Of a DNA stretch of 64,000 bases, positions 44,017 to 54,884 are shown one piece after another (position 1 is the stretch's first letter; every line of letters begins with the position of its first letter). The stretch spans positions 1,399,001-1,463,000 of the forward strand of contig CM074758.1 of the NCBI GenBank assembly GCA_037355855.1, written 5' to 3'. The translations under genes and the position numbers were made by a program. The DNA comes from Pseudo-nitzschia pungens (taxonomy: Eukaryota; Bacillariophyta; Bacillariophyceae; Bacillariales; Bacillariaceae). The notes under the pieces are model-generated. The model searched no databases. It was not told the origin of the DNA and saw only the letters and a list, made by a program, of their open reading frames with translations.

Positions 44017-46506
44017 TCACTCGATCCCGGCCGGCCCAAACAACCCGTCGCGTTTTCGGGACAGGGCGAGGACCTTGAATTTCTGTCCCATGTGTTCGGG
44101 CATGACGAGGTACTTGAGGGCATCGGCGAACGCCTGCGCCTGTTCCTCGGTCGTCTCCTCCTTTTCGATGGCACTCATGGTCAGTTCCCCCGCACCCATT
44201 TTCATGAGGAATTCGCCCTGGGGAACCGGACCAAAGGCGTGGATCGAGGACGGCACCGCGCCGGTGCCGTCCCGTGTCGGTGTCGGTGTCACCGTCGATC
44301 CCGAGGGGTCCTCGCTTTTGCTCTCGCTCTTATTTTTCTTGAGGGCGTCCACCGAGAGGCAATTCTTGAGCGCAAAGAAATCCACGTCGGCGGTGACGTC
44401 CACCTTCCCGGGCCGCGAGGTCAGCGGCACCTGCTGGTGGCGGGAAAAGGCCCGCAGAGTATCCGTGGTTCCCTCTTCTCCGTAATCGATTACGAGCGCC
44501 GCGCCCTCGCTCTCTTCCAGGACCTTGGCCACGTCCTGGATCAAGAAGAGCGCGTCGGGGCAAATCTCGACCACCGTGCCCTCGGGAAAGTGAGCGTACT
44601 GATCGTAGCTTGAGGAGAGCAGCAGATCCACGGCGGGGGTGATGTTGGGAGCCAGGACCTGCCGCAGGCGGGGAATGAGCTGCTTTTTGCCATCGCTTTC
44701 CTCGCCATCGCCATCGCCACCGCCGCCGGGATTTTGGTGCATGGGAGTCGTCGGAACGGGTTGTCCCGCTTCGTTGGTTTCGTCGGCCGAGACGACGTCG
44801 ACCATTCGCTCCCGCCATCCGTCCTCGGTTTTCTGGAACTGGTGGACGGGCAGCGCGTCGAGAAACTCTTGCATGAGGACCATCGTTGGCATGCTCTTGT
44901 CTCGTTTCGACTGAAAGGAGGAAAAATCATCGTGCCATTCCACCCGAATCGTGTTGACAAAGGAATCATCGTTCCTATCGTTGTTGTCGTCGTTGTCGTT
45001 CTTGATGTCGTTGCTATTGCTGTTCGTGTCGTCGTTCTTGTTGTTTTTGGCGCCCTCCCACCCGTCATCGCCGTTGTCGTCGACGACGTATTCCAGTCGC
45101 ACCAGGTGCCCCAGAGCCTTTTCGAGCGTCGCCTTTTGCTCGCGCCGCAGTTCCCTCGAGGCCTCCACCAGGTGCACCGTTCGGATCGCCCTGCCAAAGT
45201 CGGCGAGTTTCGACGAGTGTGCCAGCTCCAGCAAGTCCGCCATGAGCGTCCCCCTTCCCGGACCGAGTTCGACGAACTGGATCTCGCTCGGTCTTCCCAG
45301 CGGCTCCTGCTGCCAGATGGTCATGAACCAGACGCAGAGGGAATGGCCAAAGACGCTCGAGAGCTCGGGGGCCGTGACGAAATCCCCGCCCCTTCCGAAA
45401 ATGGAGGAGTGGTCTCCTCTTGGTTCGGTATGCGTGCTGCTGTCGTGTTCATAGTCGTCGTCGTCCCACCCATCGTCGTCGTCGTCGTCGTCGTGTTCGT
45501 TTCCATCGCCGTTTCGGCCGCTCTGGCGTTCCTTCGAGGTGTAGTAGCCGTACAGAGGGTGAGTCAGTGCGTGGCGCATGTATTCGGCGGTCGAGATGGG
45601 CTGTCCCGAGACCCCGATCCGCTGCATCAAAAAGTCTGACAGGGGTGTGGCGGCCTCGTACCCCTTCCAATCCTTGGGGGCGTGCGGGAGGTGGATGCTC
45701 GGGTCGAACATGGAGTCCCGGTCGATGAGAAAGCCTTCCCCGTCGTTGTCAGTATTGTTGTTGTTGTTATTGTTGTTGTTGTTCCGATTCGGGCCCGATG
45801 CGAGGGTGCTGCTGTTTCGGAGCAGCCTCATTGAGGATGGCGAGGAAGCCGAATTCGAAGCCGAAGCAGACGTGCCCAGGGCCGAGGGGACGATCAGCTT
45901 GTTGGACTCCCAGTTTGGGGCAGCGGCTGCGCCCGTGTTACCATTGCCGTTGCTGCTGCTGCTGCTTCTGCCGCTGCTTCTGCTGTTCCATTCAATGCTG
46001 CCCGCACCACCGGGATCGTTTTGGTAGGTGTCGCCAAGATTATACTTTTCCAAATACTCATCGAGGCTGGGCCGGAGTTGCAGTTTCGACAAGCCCGCGG
46101 CGCGATCAAAGGTAGCGGTAGACGCCGAGATCGTTGGGTCGGAAAGGATCCGAGATGAAAGGGTGGAGGGAGGGGACAACGGAGTCGATGGGAACGGTGA
46201 CGACGACGAAGAAGAAGAAGATAGATATTCGTTGCCGTACTCGGTGGGTTCGCTGGCCGGGGGTTTCGTCGACGACGACAACGTCGATGACGGGTTGAGC
46301 TTTCTCTGCCGCTGCAGGGCCTGTGTCTTGTTTTTGCGAGAGGTTCCCAGGAATCTGTGACTCCGAAAAGAGGATTGGTGCGTACCGGTACTACTACCAC
46401 CGCCGAGAATGGTTTCGGTGAAAGCGGATATCGCCGGGGGAGTTGAAGAGGTCCCACGCGAGGAGGATGACCTCCGTGAAAGTTTGGTCAGCGAGGAGCC
46501 GATCAT
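44017..46506 (-). CDS. NDUFAF7: NDUFAF7/MidA arginine methyltransferase (complex I assembly)
   Basis: 829 residues, about twice the usual length. Mitochondrial SAM-dependent methyltransferase that dimethylates an arginine of the NDUFS2 subunit during complex I assembly. Seen: ISTAEYMRHALTHPLYGYY (about 304-322), GRGGDFVTAPELSSVFG (about 371-387), SAM motif VELGPGRGTLMADLLE (about 412-427), and ALVIDYGEEG. The N-terminal 250 residues are Ser/Arg- then Asn-rich (poly-Asn about 243-251) with a basic start (SSLTKLSRRSSSSRG), compatible with a mitochondrial leader plus disordered region. Acidic and Asn/Asp inserts (DDDDDDDGWDDDD; NDNDDNNDRNDD) interrupt the domain, with GTC/GTT-type repeats behind them. 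No frame break. Confidence 0.92.
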   Translation of the reverse strand: MIGSSLTKLSRRSSSSRGTSSTPPAISAFTETILGGGSSTGTHQSSFRSHRFLGTSRKNKTQALQRQRKLNPSSTLSSSTKPPASEPTEYGNEYLSSSSSSSSPFPSTPLSPPSTLSSRILSDPTISASTATFDRAAGLSKLQLRPSLDEYLEKYNLGDTYQNDPGGAGSIEWNSRSSGRSSSSSNGNGNTGAAAAPNWESNKLIVPSALGTSASASNSASSPSSMRLLRNSSTLASGPNRNNNNNNNNNNTDNDGEGFLIDRDSMFDPSIHLPHAPKDWKGYEAATPLSDFLMQRIGVSGQPISTAEYMRHALTHPLYGYYTSKERQSGRNGDGNEHDDDDDDDGWDDDDYEHDSSTHTEPRGDHSSIFGRGGDFVTAPELSSVFGHSLCVWFMTIWQQEPLGRPSEIQFVELGPGRGTLMADLLELAHSSKLADFGRAIRTVHLVEASRELRREQKATLEKALGHLVRLEYVVDDNGDDGWEGAKNNKNDDTNSNSNDIKNDNDDNNDRNDDSFVNTIRVEWHDDFSSFQSKRDKSMPTMVLMQEFLDALPVHQFQKTEDGWRERMVDVVSADETNEAGQPVPTTPMHQNPGGGGDGDGEESDGKKQLIPRLRQVLAPNITPAVDLLLSSSYDQYAHFPEGTVVEICPDALFLIQDVAKVLEESEGAALVIDYGEEGTTDTLRAFSRHQQVPLTSRPGKVDVTADVDFFALKNCLSVDALKKNKSESKSEDPSGSTVTPTPTRDGTGAVPSSIHAFGPVPQGEFLMKMGAGELTMSAIEKEETTEEQAQAFADALKYLVMPEHMGQKFKVLALSRKRDGLFGPAGIE

Positions 46507-47327
46507 CTTTGTGCGTTTGGATTTTCAAAAGGGTATGGAGTACCGGTATGTAGTAGGTAGCTTAGCTTGTAGCGGATCCGAATTCTTTGCAGAAAGACAG
46601 CAAAGATGGCAAATAAAGGGATATTGATTCGAATAGCAGCACAGTGTTGCACGTTGCTCGTTGTTGGTTGTTCCGGATCAATACTAACTTTACTAATACT
46701 ACCGTACGTACGATATTTTTTCAATTTCAATTTTTCAATCAGTTGGTGTTGATTCATTTCATCCCACCCATCACAATGTAAAATACGAAGTAAATGTGAT
46801 TAAAAATAAAAAATGATGCATCATTGTGCGTGGTTTTCGAGAAAGTTTGTTGTTTTACAATTTTTGATTTAAATTTTGATTTTTGTTCACGATTTTTTAT
46901 TTTTAGAGGATTTTACGACATAGAACTCCTGACTCACTCAATCACTCACTCACGTTTGGAAGAGCTATTATTTCAATCAAAATCTATTTCAGTCTACAGG
47001 CAATAATCACTTTTAAGAAGTCGTCATACCGTATATTTTCCCACAAATTCGATCTTCAATCTTGAGAATCTTACTCGTACGTTTACACGTACGTAAAAAG
47101 TAATACGTACTCGTAGTAATTTGAGAGAATGTCAAAGCTTTTTTTCGTTTTTGTTGACAACATCATCGTTGATTGTTGATTGTTGATCATTACTGTAATC
47201 GTTAAGTATCGTTGTTTAGTACGAGAGTACAAGAAGTATCAATTACGGTACGCACAGTGATACTTGCATAGCCTTTTACGAAGCACTTCGCGTTCCCTGT
47301 TTCGAACCACCAAGAGATTGATTCATC
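46507..47327. promoter_or_regulatory. Divergent intergenic region
   Basis: About 820 bases between divergent NDUFAF7 and DUF1295 genes. AT-rich centre (46720-46990). CCGTACGTACG near 46702 and TCGTACGTTTACACGTACGT near 47074 belong to the GTAC/ACGT palindrome class. No ORF is supported. Confidence 0.5.
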
Positions 47328-48542
47328 ATGAAAGGGCTGTCGACTGTCTTCCTCTCCGGAATCATCCTTTCTTCTTCCCCGAGTTCTTCCGCGGGTTTCC
47401 GAGCCTCTTCGAATCTTGTGGCCGCGCCAACACGAAAGTCAACGCGTTCGATTGACGAAGCGAAACCGCAACAACACCGTCCCATGCAACTCTTTCCGAC
47501 ACAAAATAATAATAATGGTATTGATATTTTCGGTGGTCTTCCTTCTCGGTGTTCCGGCGCAGCTCCGACATTGACTTCCCCGTCGTCATCGTCGTCGTCG
47601 TCGTCATCGTCATCGTCCCTTCGCGCCGCTCTTCCCACCGAGGTCTGGACCAGCTTTCTCCCCCCCGCCATGGGATTCGGAAAGTCGGAGTGGACGGTGT
47701 CCTACGGCTACGGTTTCGCCACGGCGCTGAGCGGGCTTTCGATGCTCCTGAAACAGCAACGGGCGGGAACGCCCTGGACGGTGGCCAGCGCACAGGCAGC
47801 GGCCCTCGTCTTTTACGGATTTCGCCTCAACGCCTTTTTGTTCCTTCGCAACCGCCTCAGCCCGACCTACCGCGCCATTGGAGAGCGGATCGAAGAAAAG
47901 GCCAGCGAGCGCTACCCGACCCGCCTGGACCGAGCGCCCTTTGTGCTCTCGTGCGGTCTGCTATACTACGGATTGTACCTGCCGGTTTTGCTCACGACGC
48001 TGTTTGCGAGCGATGCGGTGGCGTTGAACGTGGCCGGTGTGACCGGGATCACCGCAATGCGACTCCTGGTGGGCCTGCAGTGGTTCGGATATCTTTTGGC
48101 CGCTCTGGGAGATGCCACCAAGTCGTGGGTCAAGGCCTCGGAGAAGAACGGGAAATTCCTCGTCACGTCCGGGATCTTGTCGGTCCTCCGCCATCCCAAC
48201 TTTACGGGTGAGATTGTGTCGTGGACTTGCAACGCCCTCTGTGGGGGCCTGGCGGGGGCCTATCTGTTGCGGAGCCGATTCTCTTTGTCGGTGATCGGGA
48301 AGCTTTGCCTGTCGGCCCTGGGGTCGGCCGGGATGGTCTTTGTCCTGCTGCGTGCCACCAGCAATCTAGAGAACCGCCAGAAAGAAGAGCACGGGGAGAC
48401 GGAAAAGTACAAGCGATGGGTGGCGAGCACGTGGTGCGGTTGGAAACTGTCCCTCGAGGCCAAGGAGAAGGAGGAAGAGGCGAAACCACACGAGATCACC
48501 ATGAATGCGGACGTGGAAGAGGATTTTGGATCGGGAATCTAG
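47328..48542 (+). CDS. DUF1295/ICMT-like multispan membrane protein, plastid-type leader
   Basis: 404 residues, intronless. Signal-like start MKGLSTVFLSGIILSSSPSSS then AGFRASS, where F follows AG, resembling the diatom ASAF cleavage motif. A poly-Ser run (about 86-97, TCG/TCA repeats) follows. The membrane part begins near residue 120. The C-terminal signature SGILSVLRHPNFTGEIVSW and final ENRQKEEHGETEKYKRW are those of the DUF1295/steroid 5-alpha-reductase-like/isoprenylcysteine methyltransferase superfamily, in which RHPN..GE contributes to cofactor binding. Whether it reduces or methylates a lipid is unknown. Its stop overlaps the stop of the minus-strand small gene in a CTAG tetramer (48539-48542). 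Confidence 0.85.
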   Translation: MKGLSTVFLSGIILSSSPSSSAGFRASSNLVAAPTRKSTRSIDEAKPQQHRPMQLFPTQNNNNGIDIFGGLPSRCSGAAPTLTSPSSSSSSSSSSSSLRAALPTEVWTSFLPPAMGFGKSEWTVSYGYGFATALSGLSMLLKQQRAGTPWTVASAQAAALVFYGFRLNAFLFLRNRLSPTYRAIGERIEEKASERYPTRLDRAPFVLSCGLLYYGLYLPVLLTTLFASDAVALNVAGVTGITAMRLLVGLQWFGYLLAALGDATKSWVKASEKNGKFLVTSGILSVLRHPNFTGEIVSWTCNALCGGLAGAYLLRSRFSLSVIGKLCLSALGSAGMVFVLLRATSNLENRQKEEHGETEKYKRWVASTWCGWKLSLEAKEKEEEAKPHEITMNADVEEDFGSGI

Positions 48543-48847
48543 GACGGTGTTTTTGTTCCCATCCGAGGGCGAACAACCCCATCGACGGTGCTGTGGTGCG
48601 TTGCTTTCGGGATGTCGGAAGCAAGGAAGTCCAAACCGGGCAAAACGATCGATGGACCGGACAATTCCAACAATCCTGCACAGCGAATGGCTGGTTGGGT
48701 TGGCGGAGCAAACGCAAAGACGGAAATGTAGACGAGTGCGACAGGGACGATGACTGCGAGGATAGCGACTGTGGGAATCGATGTTTTCCGAAGAATCAGT
48801 GTCGACGATTTCACGAAACAAAACTCTTTGTTCCGCATCGAGTGCAT
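48539..48847 (-). CDS. Small putative plastid-targeted protein
   Basis: 102 residues from the ATG at 48847 (a second ATG three codons on). N-terminal region: basic (MRNKEFCFVKSSTLILRK), hydrophobic core PTVAILAVIVPVALVYISVF, then AFAPPTQP, which closely resembles the diatom ASAFAP plastid cleavage motif. The mature part is only about 55 residues, with LSGPSIVLPGLDFLASDIPK, and no domain I recognise. It is convergent with the DUF1295 gene and shares the CTAG at their stops. The evidence is the leader plus motif; codon use does not prove it. Could be a small thylakoid or stroma protein, or chance. Confidence 0.45.
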   Translation of the reverse strand: MHSMRNKEFCFVKSSTLILRKTSIPTVAILAVIVPVALVYISVFAFAPPTQPAIRCAGLLELSGPSIVLPGLDFLASDIPKATHHSTVDGVVRPRMGTKTPS

Positions 48848-49248
48848 CCGAACGAGCACGAAACTTCGTCGCTGTGTAGATTGAAAAATTTCGGTTTTGC
48901 GAGCGAGTAGAAGTACGAGTACGGAACGTGAACGTGTCTCTAATCGCATTTCTAAAAGCAACGGTTACTCGTTTGCACGATGATACGTTATCCTTTTTTT
49001 TTTTAAAAAAAAAAAAAAAAGCTGGCAATGTACTCTAGCAGGATCGTTGAATTCTTGCTTACTGCTACGTGTACGTGTACGTAATTATGAATGAAAACAC
49101 ATAGAAACTCGAATGGCAGCTCATCAACAGAGCGCTGCGAGAGCAACGCCTGTGTTGCGCGAAGACACACTGGAACGAACGAACGAACGAACGAATGACT
49201 TTCATTCTCCGTTGCGACAATGTATGTCTGTGCTCCACCCTGTTGCTG
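48848..49248. other. Intergenic with T/A homopolymer hairpin
   Basis: No gene. A T-run immediately followed by an A-run at about 48992-49020 forms a perfect-pairing homopolymer palindrome. An ACGAACGAACGAACG run is near 49175. Confidence 0.5.
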
Positions 49249-50407
49249 CTAATGGCATCGTTGCTTCTTCTTGGAGATGCGGCAATCGCTTTCAAAAAAC
49301 ACCGCCGTGTGCTTTTGACAACAACGACGACGGTCGGTGCCGGAGTCACGTCGTGAGCCGGGCGCAGCACGGTGCCCGTGCCGGCAATCGCCATCGCCAG
49401 CGCCATTGCCATCGCCATCACCAGTCGCGCAATCGAGTAGATCCGAAACCGTGCGCAACCGTTTGCTCTCTTTCTCGTGGAGAAAGAGTGAATCGTCCCC
49501 CGAAAGTGGCAGTCTTGTTTCGCTGGCATCCGTTCTTCCATCCCGTGGGTTCAGCGGCAAGATTTCCGTCGCGAGCACCACCCGGGTACGACTCCTTTCG
49601 TGGACGGCAGGGACCGTTTTCCTCGCATCACAGCGAGAATTGCAATCGTAATTGTGTGCCTGCGCCTGTGCCTGCGCGCGTGGCTGCAACCCGTGAGGCA
49701 CGCCGAGGGAAAGCCGCTCCGAGACCTGGTCGAACATGGCCTCGCATCCTCGAATCATGAAGAGAACGTCTGGGTAGGTGGCAAAATTTGATTTGTTCAC
49801 AACGTTCCGCATGAACGCCATCTTGGTGTCGTATCCGGTTTGCTCGTCGTGGGTTTCGAGAATTCTCGAAAAGGCGAAATAATTCATGATTGCAAAGGTT
49901 TCCAGCAGGAGGAGATTCTTGTGAAGTTTGAATATACTCCTCCCCAGCAACGTCCATTTGTCTTGGGTTGCCGTAATGGATTTCGAATCGTAAAAAATCT
50001 TGCCACCATCGTGAATGCGATCGTATCTAATCCCGATTTCTCTTTGTGCCTTCGTGAAGAAAGTAGAGACCTTCTCGACTTCAGCGTGTGCATGCTTGAA
50101 GAAATTCACTTCGCTCGGAATTTTGTCAATGGAATCGCCGCCAGAAATCTCACGGTTCCACTTGGAAGGAAGATCTTTGATTAATGTCTGGAATTGGAAT
50201 GGGAATAATTCATCGTTCAGAAGTTAAGATTACCGCACTTAGTCGTACATCAGAAGATCGAATGATACACCTTTGTCACTCCGTTGCCGGGGCAAAAGAG
50301 CTGATGCGTTTGGCTCTCACCTTGAATAGCTCGAAATTCACACAAAATGGAACCCATTCTGGATTGGAAGCGTCGATCTCTTGATTTAAGCGTTGGCAAA
50401 ACTTCAT
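49249..50407 (-). CDS. SPX-domain protein (phosphate/inositol pyrophosphate sensing)
   Basis: Exon 1 (50407-50321) encodes MKFCQRLNQEIDASNPEWVP through ELFK, the N-terminal SPX helix. The 133-base intron is GTGAGA...CCAG, phase 0. Exon 2 (from 50187) continues TLIKDLPSKWNREI and then the second SPX part: EVEKVSTFFTKAQREI and NLLLLETFAIMNYFAFSRILETHDEQTGYDTK. SPX domains bind inositol pyrophosphates and gate phosphate homeostasis proteins. After about residue 190 the frame turns low-complexity and Arg-rich to a stop at 49249; this tail is doubtful. An alternative frame near 49400-49440 shows a hydrophobic stretch (ARLVMAMAMALAMAIAG), so a further exon or one-base error may hide a membrane domain. 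Exon boundaries at the 5' side are firm. Confidence 0.75.
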
Positions 50408-51252
50408 GCTTTCGGTTTCCGTTCCATCATGATCTTATCGGAAGAGAAATGGAAAAGGAGTAACAAACAACGACCTACTTCATTTCATGTGAGTTGTGAA
50501 AACCATGAGCAGCCTATTGATGACGAGAGAGGAAGGACGAAAATTCGATGTTTGGCATTGCGATTGAATGTGGTTGTGGTTGTGGTTGTGAAGCTTCTTT
50601 GCTCGATAGTCCTGGACTGAAACAACCTGTACGGTACTCGTACTCGGCAGTACCAGGTAGTCCACAATTTCCGATGCTTCCTTGCACTTCTGCTGACAAG
50701 TTCGTGAGGTTTGCGAATTCTAAACGCCGATGGCCGATGGAATGAGATGATGTAACGGTGCGTACCGGTACAGGTACAGAAGACAGTAACACGGAGAAGA
50801 ACGGAAAAAGATTATTATCGTCGCGGAAAATAGTGGCGGAAGCGAAAAAAGATGTCAAAAATCCATCATACCGAAGATTACGTTACAGTAAGATTAGCAC
50901 GTAAGATTACGAGTTGAAGTGCTCGCACATTCACTCACATTAATTAATCTTACTCATACTTGTACTCAGTACTCATAAGGTTAGGACTGTAATAGAGGTA
51001 AGTTACCTTTACGAGTTACCGAGTAAGGTTGCCCAACTACTAGCGCCTGCAAATAAGGGTACTCAGTACTAGTAGGCCACGAGTCAGGCGGCAATTGCAA
51101 TCATAACACTCGATACCGACAATCGATTGCTTCCAATGATCGATCGATACTAATGTCAAAATGATTGGTCGATGCTTATGATTGATTGATACTAAGGATC
51201 GCTACTCATGATTTTGACAAAACTAACAATCTTGACACTTATGATCTCGACA
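50408..51252. other. Intergenic region
   Basis: About 840 bases. TGTGGTTGTGGTTGTGG repeats near 50570. From 50870 to 51090 it is filled with GTTACAGTAAGATTAGC, CGTAAGATTACG, ATAAGGTTAGG and GAGTAAGGTTGCC motifs. ATTGATTGATAC repeats near 51115-51200. No gene is supported. Confidence 0.5.
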
Positions 51253-54200
51253 CTAACTGGTAATGAGAGTTTGCGAGTCGACTTCGGATCCAGTGTGCCG
51301 ACTTTCGACGTCAACATTTTTCTCGAGAGAGGAATCTTCTTCCCGGTTACCAGTGCGCTCTCGGCGGTTCTGGAGCATTCCGGAGATCATTTGGCACCCG
51401 AATGTAGCGATGAAGATGATGTGCGCAACAACGGTAATGAGCAAACCAGCGCGCGGAAGAAAATGCATCGTCTGCTGGACCGCAAAAACCTCAAGGAGGA
51501 ACCAAATTTCCAATGCGAAATTGATTGCGGCGACAAGGGATGGATGGTTCTCGATCAAAAGCGTCAAGTGTTGGAAGGACACTGGCATTATGAGAAAAAG
51601 AACGGTTACGGGAGACAATAGACCTGTAGGGGCGGATGCCATACCCAGCAACCCGCCCGCGTGGTGTATTGTCATCGAGATTGCTTCAAGCAAGTTCCAG
51701 AACCGCGATTCGTTGAAATCATCCCCACCGTGGAAAGCTTTGCTCAAACGAGAAGTGATGTCTGGAATACCGAATTTAAACATTCCACCAACCGCTAACA
51801 AGTACCCCAAGTAGCTTTCTGATGCGAACCCAGTAATGACTGCAATCACATGAACACCGGTGATGAGTCTTTCATACCTCATCGCTTTCGGTCCGAGATA
51901 CAACTCCAATGCAAATCCAGTCACAATACCCAGAAACCACAAAAACAATGTTGCGACCACGGCTTCGTGCTCAAATTCATCTCGCATTATGCTCTTTGGA
52001 GGGTACATCGAAAACACTCCGACCATCTGCGACCTTAGTGAGAGGTGTTTTCTTTGTGAAGTCACTGTGAATGCTTTAATCATGCTCGCAGCCTTTCGCG
52101 CCGAATCTCCATGTAACACACCATGGTGGGTAGCATTATCTACCTTTCGAAGCTGTATGATCTGATTTCTTGAAACTTCTAAGCGTTCCAAACTACTATA
52201 GAATAGAGGAGGAGGGAACTGATTGTCTTTGGTCGGGCTCAACAAAAGGACGTCTGTGTTGATGTTGAAATCATCCATATCAACCATTTTCATTTGTCCA
52301 TTTTCGTTCACGACAAAGTTCTCACGATACATGCAAGTCATTTTGTGAGCTCCCAATTCTTTCCATGATCGATGATATTCATCGCGATAGAGTGGCCACC
52401 ATGACTCATCCTTGAACTGATCATCGAGCATTTCAAAATCGTTCGCGGCGAGAAAGGTTGACCCGACAAGTGGTCCCAGTAACTTGTAAAATCTTACATC
52501 ACGTGCAGACGTTCGCTTGAGTGCAGCATTAAGCACAGATGGAAGGGGGGCAAATGTGACGAAGCCAGACAGGATGTCCTTTCCAAGGATGCTTGCCAAA
52601 CGCCATCCGAGAATCCCGCCAAGATGATGACCAACAACATAAATTTCGTTGTACTCATTCTTCAAAGACCGAATGAAGCCGGAGAGTCTATCTGCAATGT
52701 CAGAGATTTTGCAGGAAGGCTGCATGGCATTCGACTGAAAATCCATCGTAGATAATACCAAATAATCAGCGTTGATTCCATTCTTCTGTTGTAGGTTTGA
52801 AATTATCGAAGAAAACATTTGGGGAACGTCTGGAAAGTCATGAAGGAAGATGAATAAGTTATCGCCCCCAGTTGACGTCTTCAATACTCTTTGTATACCA
52901 TCATCAAGTACTTTGTGTTCCTCGTATAGCTCAACGCCGTTATACACACGTAGATCATTAGCGCATTGCATGTCGTTTGGAAAGTACTGTGGGGCAAGTG
53001 CAACCGCAAATTGCACAGAAAAATGGCGAGCTGGACAAGCTCTGGCATGGCTTCCGGTTCCTTCTCCTTCCACAAAGTTCCAAGTTATCATCTTTGACAA
53101 ATCTCGATCAGGATCAAATTTTGATGGATCCGGAAATACGTCTGGATCTCGGTTTGCAGATGCAATTTCAAAACGATTTAGAGAGGAAGGTGTTGGTCCT
53201 GTCTGAAAGCCACCGACCGGGAAATAGAGACGCGCATACTCGAGAACAAACCGCTCGGGGCTTTTGTTCCAGAGAGGAAGCAGCCGACAAGGATCTTGTC
53301 GAATGAAGATGATTATATTCTTGACCAAATCGACGAGTCCAATTGGGACGGCGACGACAAAGTCTATGATTGAATCGTATGCAAGATCCGTGCTTACGTC
53401 AGTTAGACCTGCTTCAAACATCTTGCTCTCCATATCAGATGTAGTGATGACCTTCTTCAACCGGCGAGCAAGTGAACGGCGCTTGGATGCATATGCAGAT
53501 CCCATTAAGTACCCTTGGGAGCGATGCCATGCTTCTGAAAGGAACCAGGCGTAGGCGGATCGATATGCGTCCCGTACATCATTTGAAAACCCATTGTACC
53601 AATCTTTTTCCCAATTGGCTCCTCCCTGAAGCAGACCCTTGAACAATTGTTCTGCAATTTCCGATTGGAGTTCCTCGGTACTTTCTGGCCTAGTAGAGTT
53701 AACACGAGGAACAAACCCCCCACGTAGACCAGGCAAAACGGAATAGACGAATTGTCGAGTTGCACGGTGGGCGGGAGAGGAAGTGTCGTGAGAAGTAGGA
53801 AACAATGTTTTGTCTTGCATCCATCTAGCAGTATCACCGGGGTAATCACAAAATGAAAGTGTGACGCCATGTAATCCCTGTCGATTCTGTTTACCCCGAA
53901 ACGTCTCGACTACATTGTTGTAGGAAATTTCGAGTCGAGAACCACTTGGGTGAATCCAAAGATCACTGCCTATTGCACTTGCAGCAAAGGCTGGGATTTG
54001 ATTCCTTTCAATATTGAGGTGCAGGGCATAAAGATTTTAAAAACGTGACATTCGGCAGTTGCCACATCATCCGACTTGGTGACACGGCTAGACGGATGTT
54101 TCTGTGACCACTCATGGAAGATTCCCATGGCAACTTTGTCCCAATCCCAGCTGTAACATTTGGATCCATATCCAACATACTGATTTGGTATTTCGCATTC

Positions 54201-54884
54201 TGGAATCGCGTTTGATCGCGATGAATGCATTTTACTGTTCTCTTGGCCAAGGCCGAAGAGATGGTTTCCAGAACATAAATTTAACAGCGTCATTGCATCA
54301 ATATTGATCAATTCGAGTAAACGCGATGCGCCAGCAGTCATTTCGTGGCAAGAGTTCAATGTTCCAGATTGCGCATGTCGACCAAGATAGGTGTTGATGG
54401 CCTGTGTACAATTGTCTGAGCATTCTTGCGTTTCAATGCTCGGTAAACAAAACGGAAGCGTGTACAAAACACCCTGGACAACCTCTTCCAGGTCTTTTTC
54501 TGTACAGAATACCTTTTCATCGATCACCTTTTTAGGGGTCTCAAGACAATCTGCCTCGATGCATTTGGTGTTACCATTTGCATCAGGTAAGCCTCTTCCT
54601 GCATGAGCACAGTGGGTTGCAGGAGAAAGTGGAATCATGAAATGGTGCAGATATTTACACATGAACGATGATCCCTTTGCAGTGTATTTGCCGAATTTCG
54701 TTTGACACCCGGCATCATGATGAGGTAATGCCGTCAAATAGTCAGTGCAATCTTCAAATGATTCGTACTGCTGCCATTCGTTTGTGCAGTGTTCCATTAC
54801 AATCTTGCACACCGACTCCACAGTTCCATCAACGAGTCCAGAGTCAGAAAATGCCTGTGCAGTCGATGGGGGGAATTCGAGCTC
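51253..54884 (-). CDS. Cys-rich / P450-like / alpha-beta hydrolase / multispan fusion protein
   Basis: I do not recognise this architecture. In order on the minus strand: a Cys-rich extracellular-type region (54884-about 53972; CKIVMEHCTNEW, MCKYLHHFMIPLSPATHCAHAG); a region with P450 C-half motifs (ExxR as EYAR at residues 194-197 counted from 53820; ANRDPDVFPDPSKFDPDRD at 222-240; EGEGTGSHARACPARHFS with Cys262 as possible heme ligand); an alpha/beta-hydrolase fold (FIFLHDFPD; elbow GHHLGG at 397-402; late His in HHGVLHGD); and six or so membrane spans (about 620-820; for example LFLWFLGIVTGFALELYL). The stop is at 51253. The Cys-rich frame reaches a stop at 53970, but the main frame is open upstream as LWIHPSGSRLEISYNNVVE. 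Joining needs one extra base in the A-run near 54033-54041 or a weak-donor intron. Expected: ER/plasma membrane; activity unknown. Confidence 0.7.
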
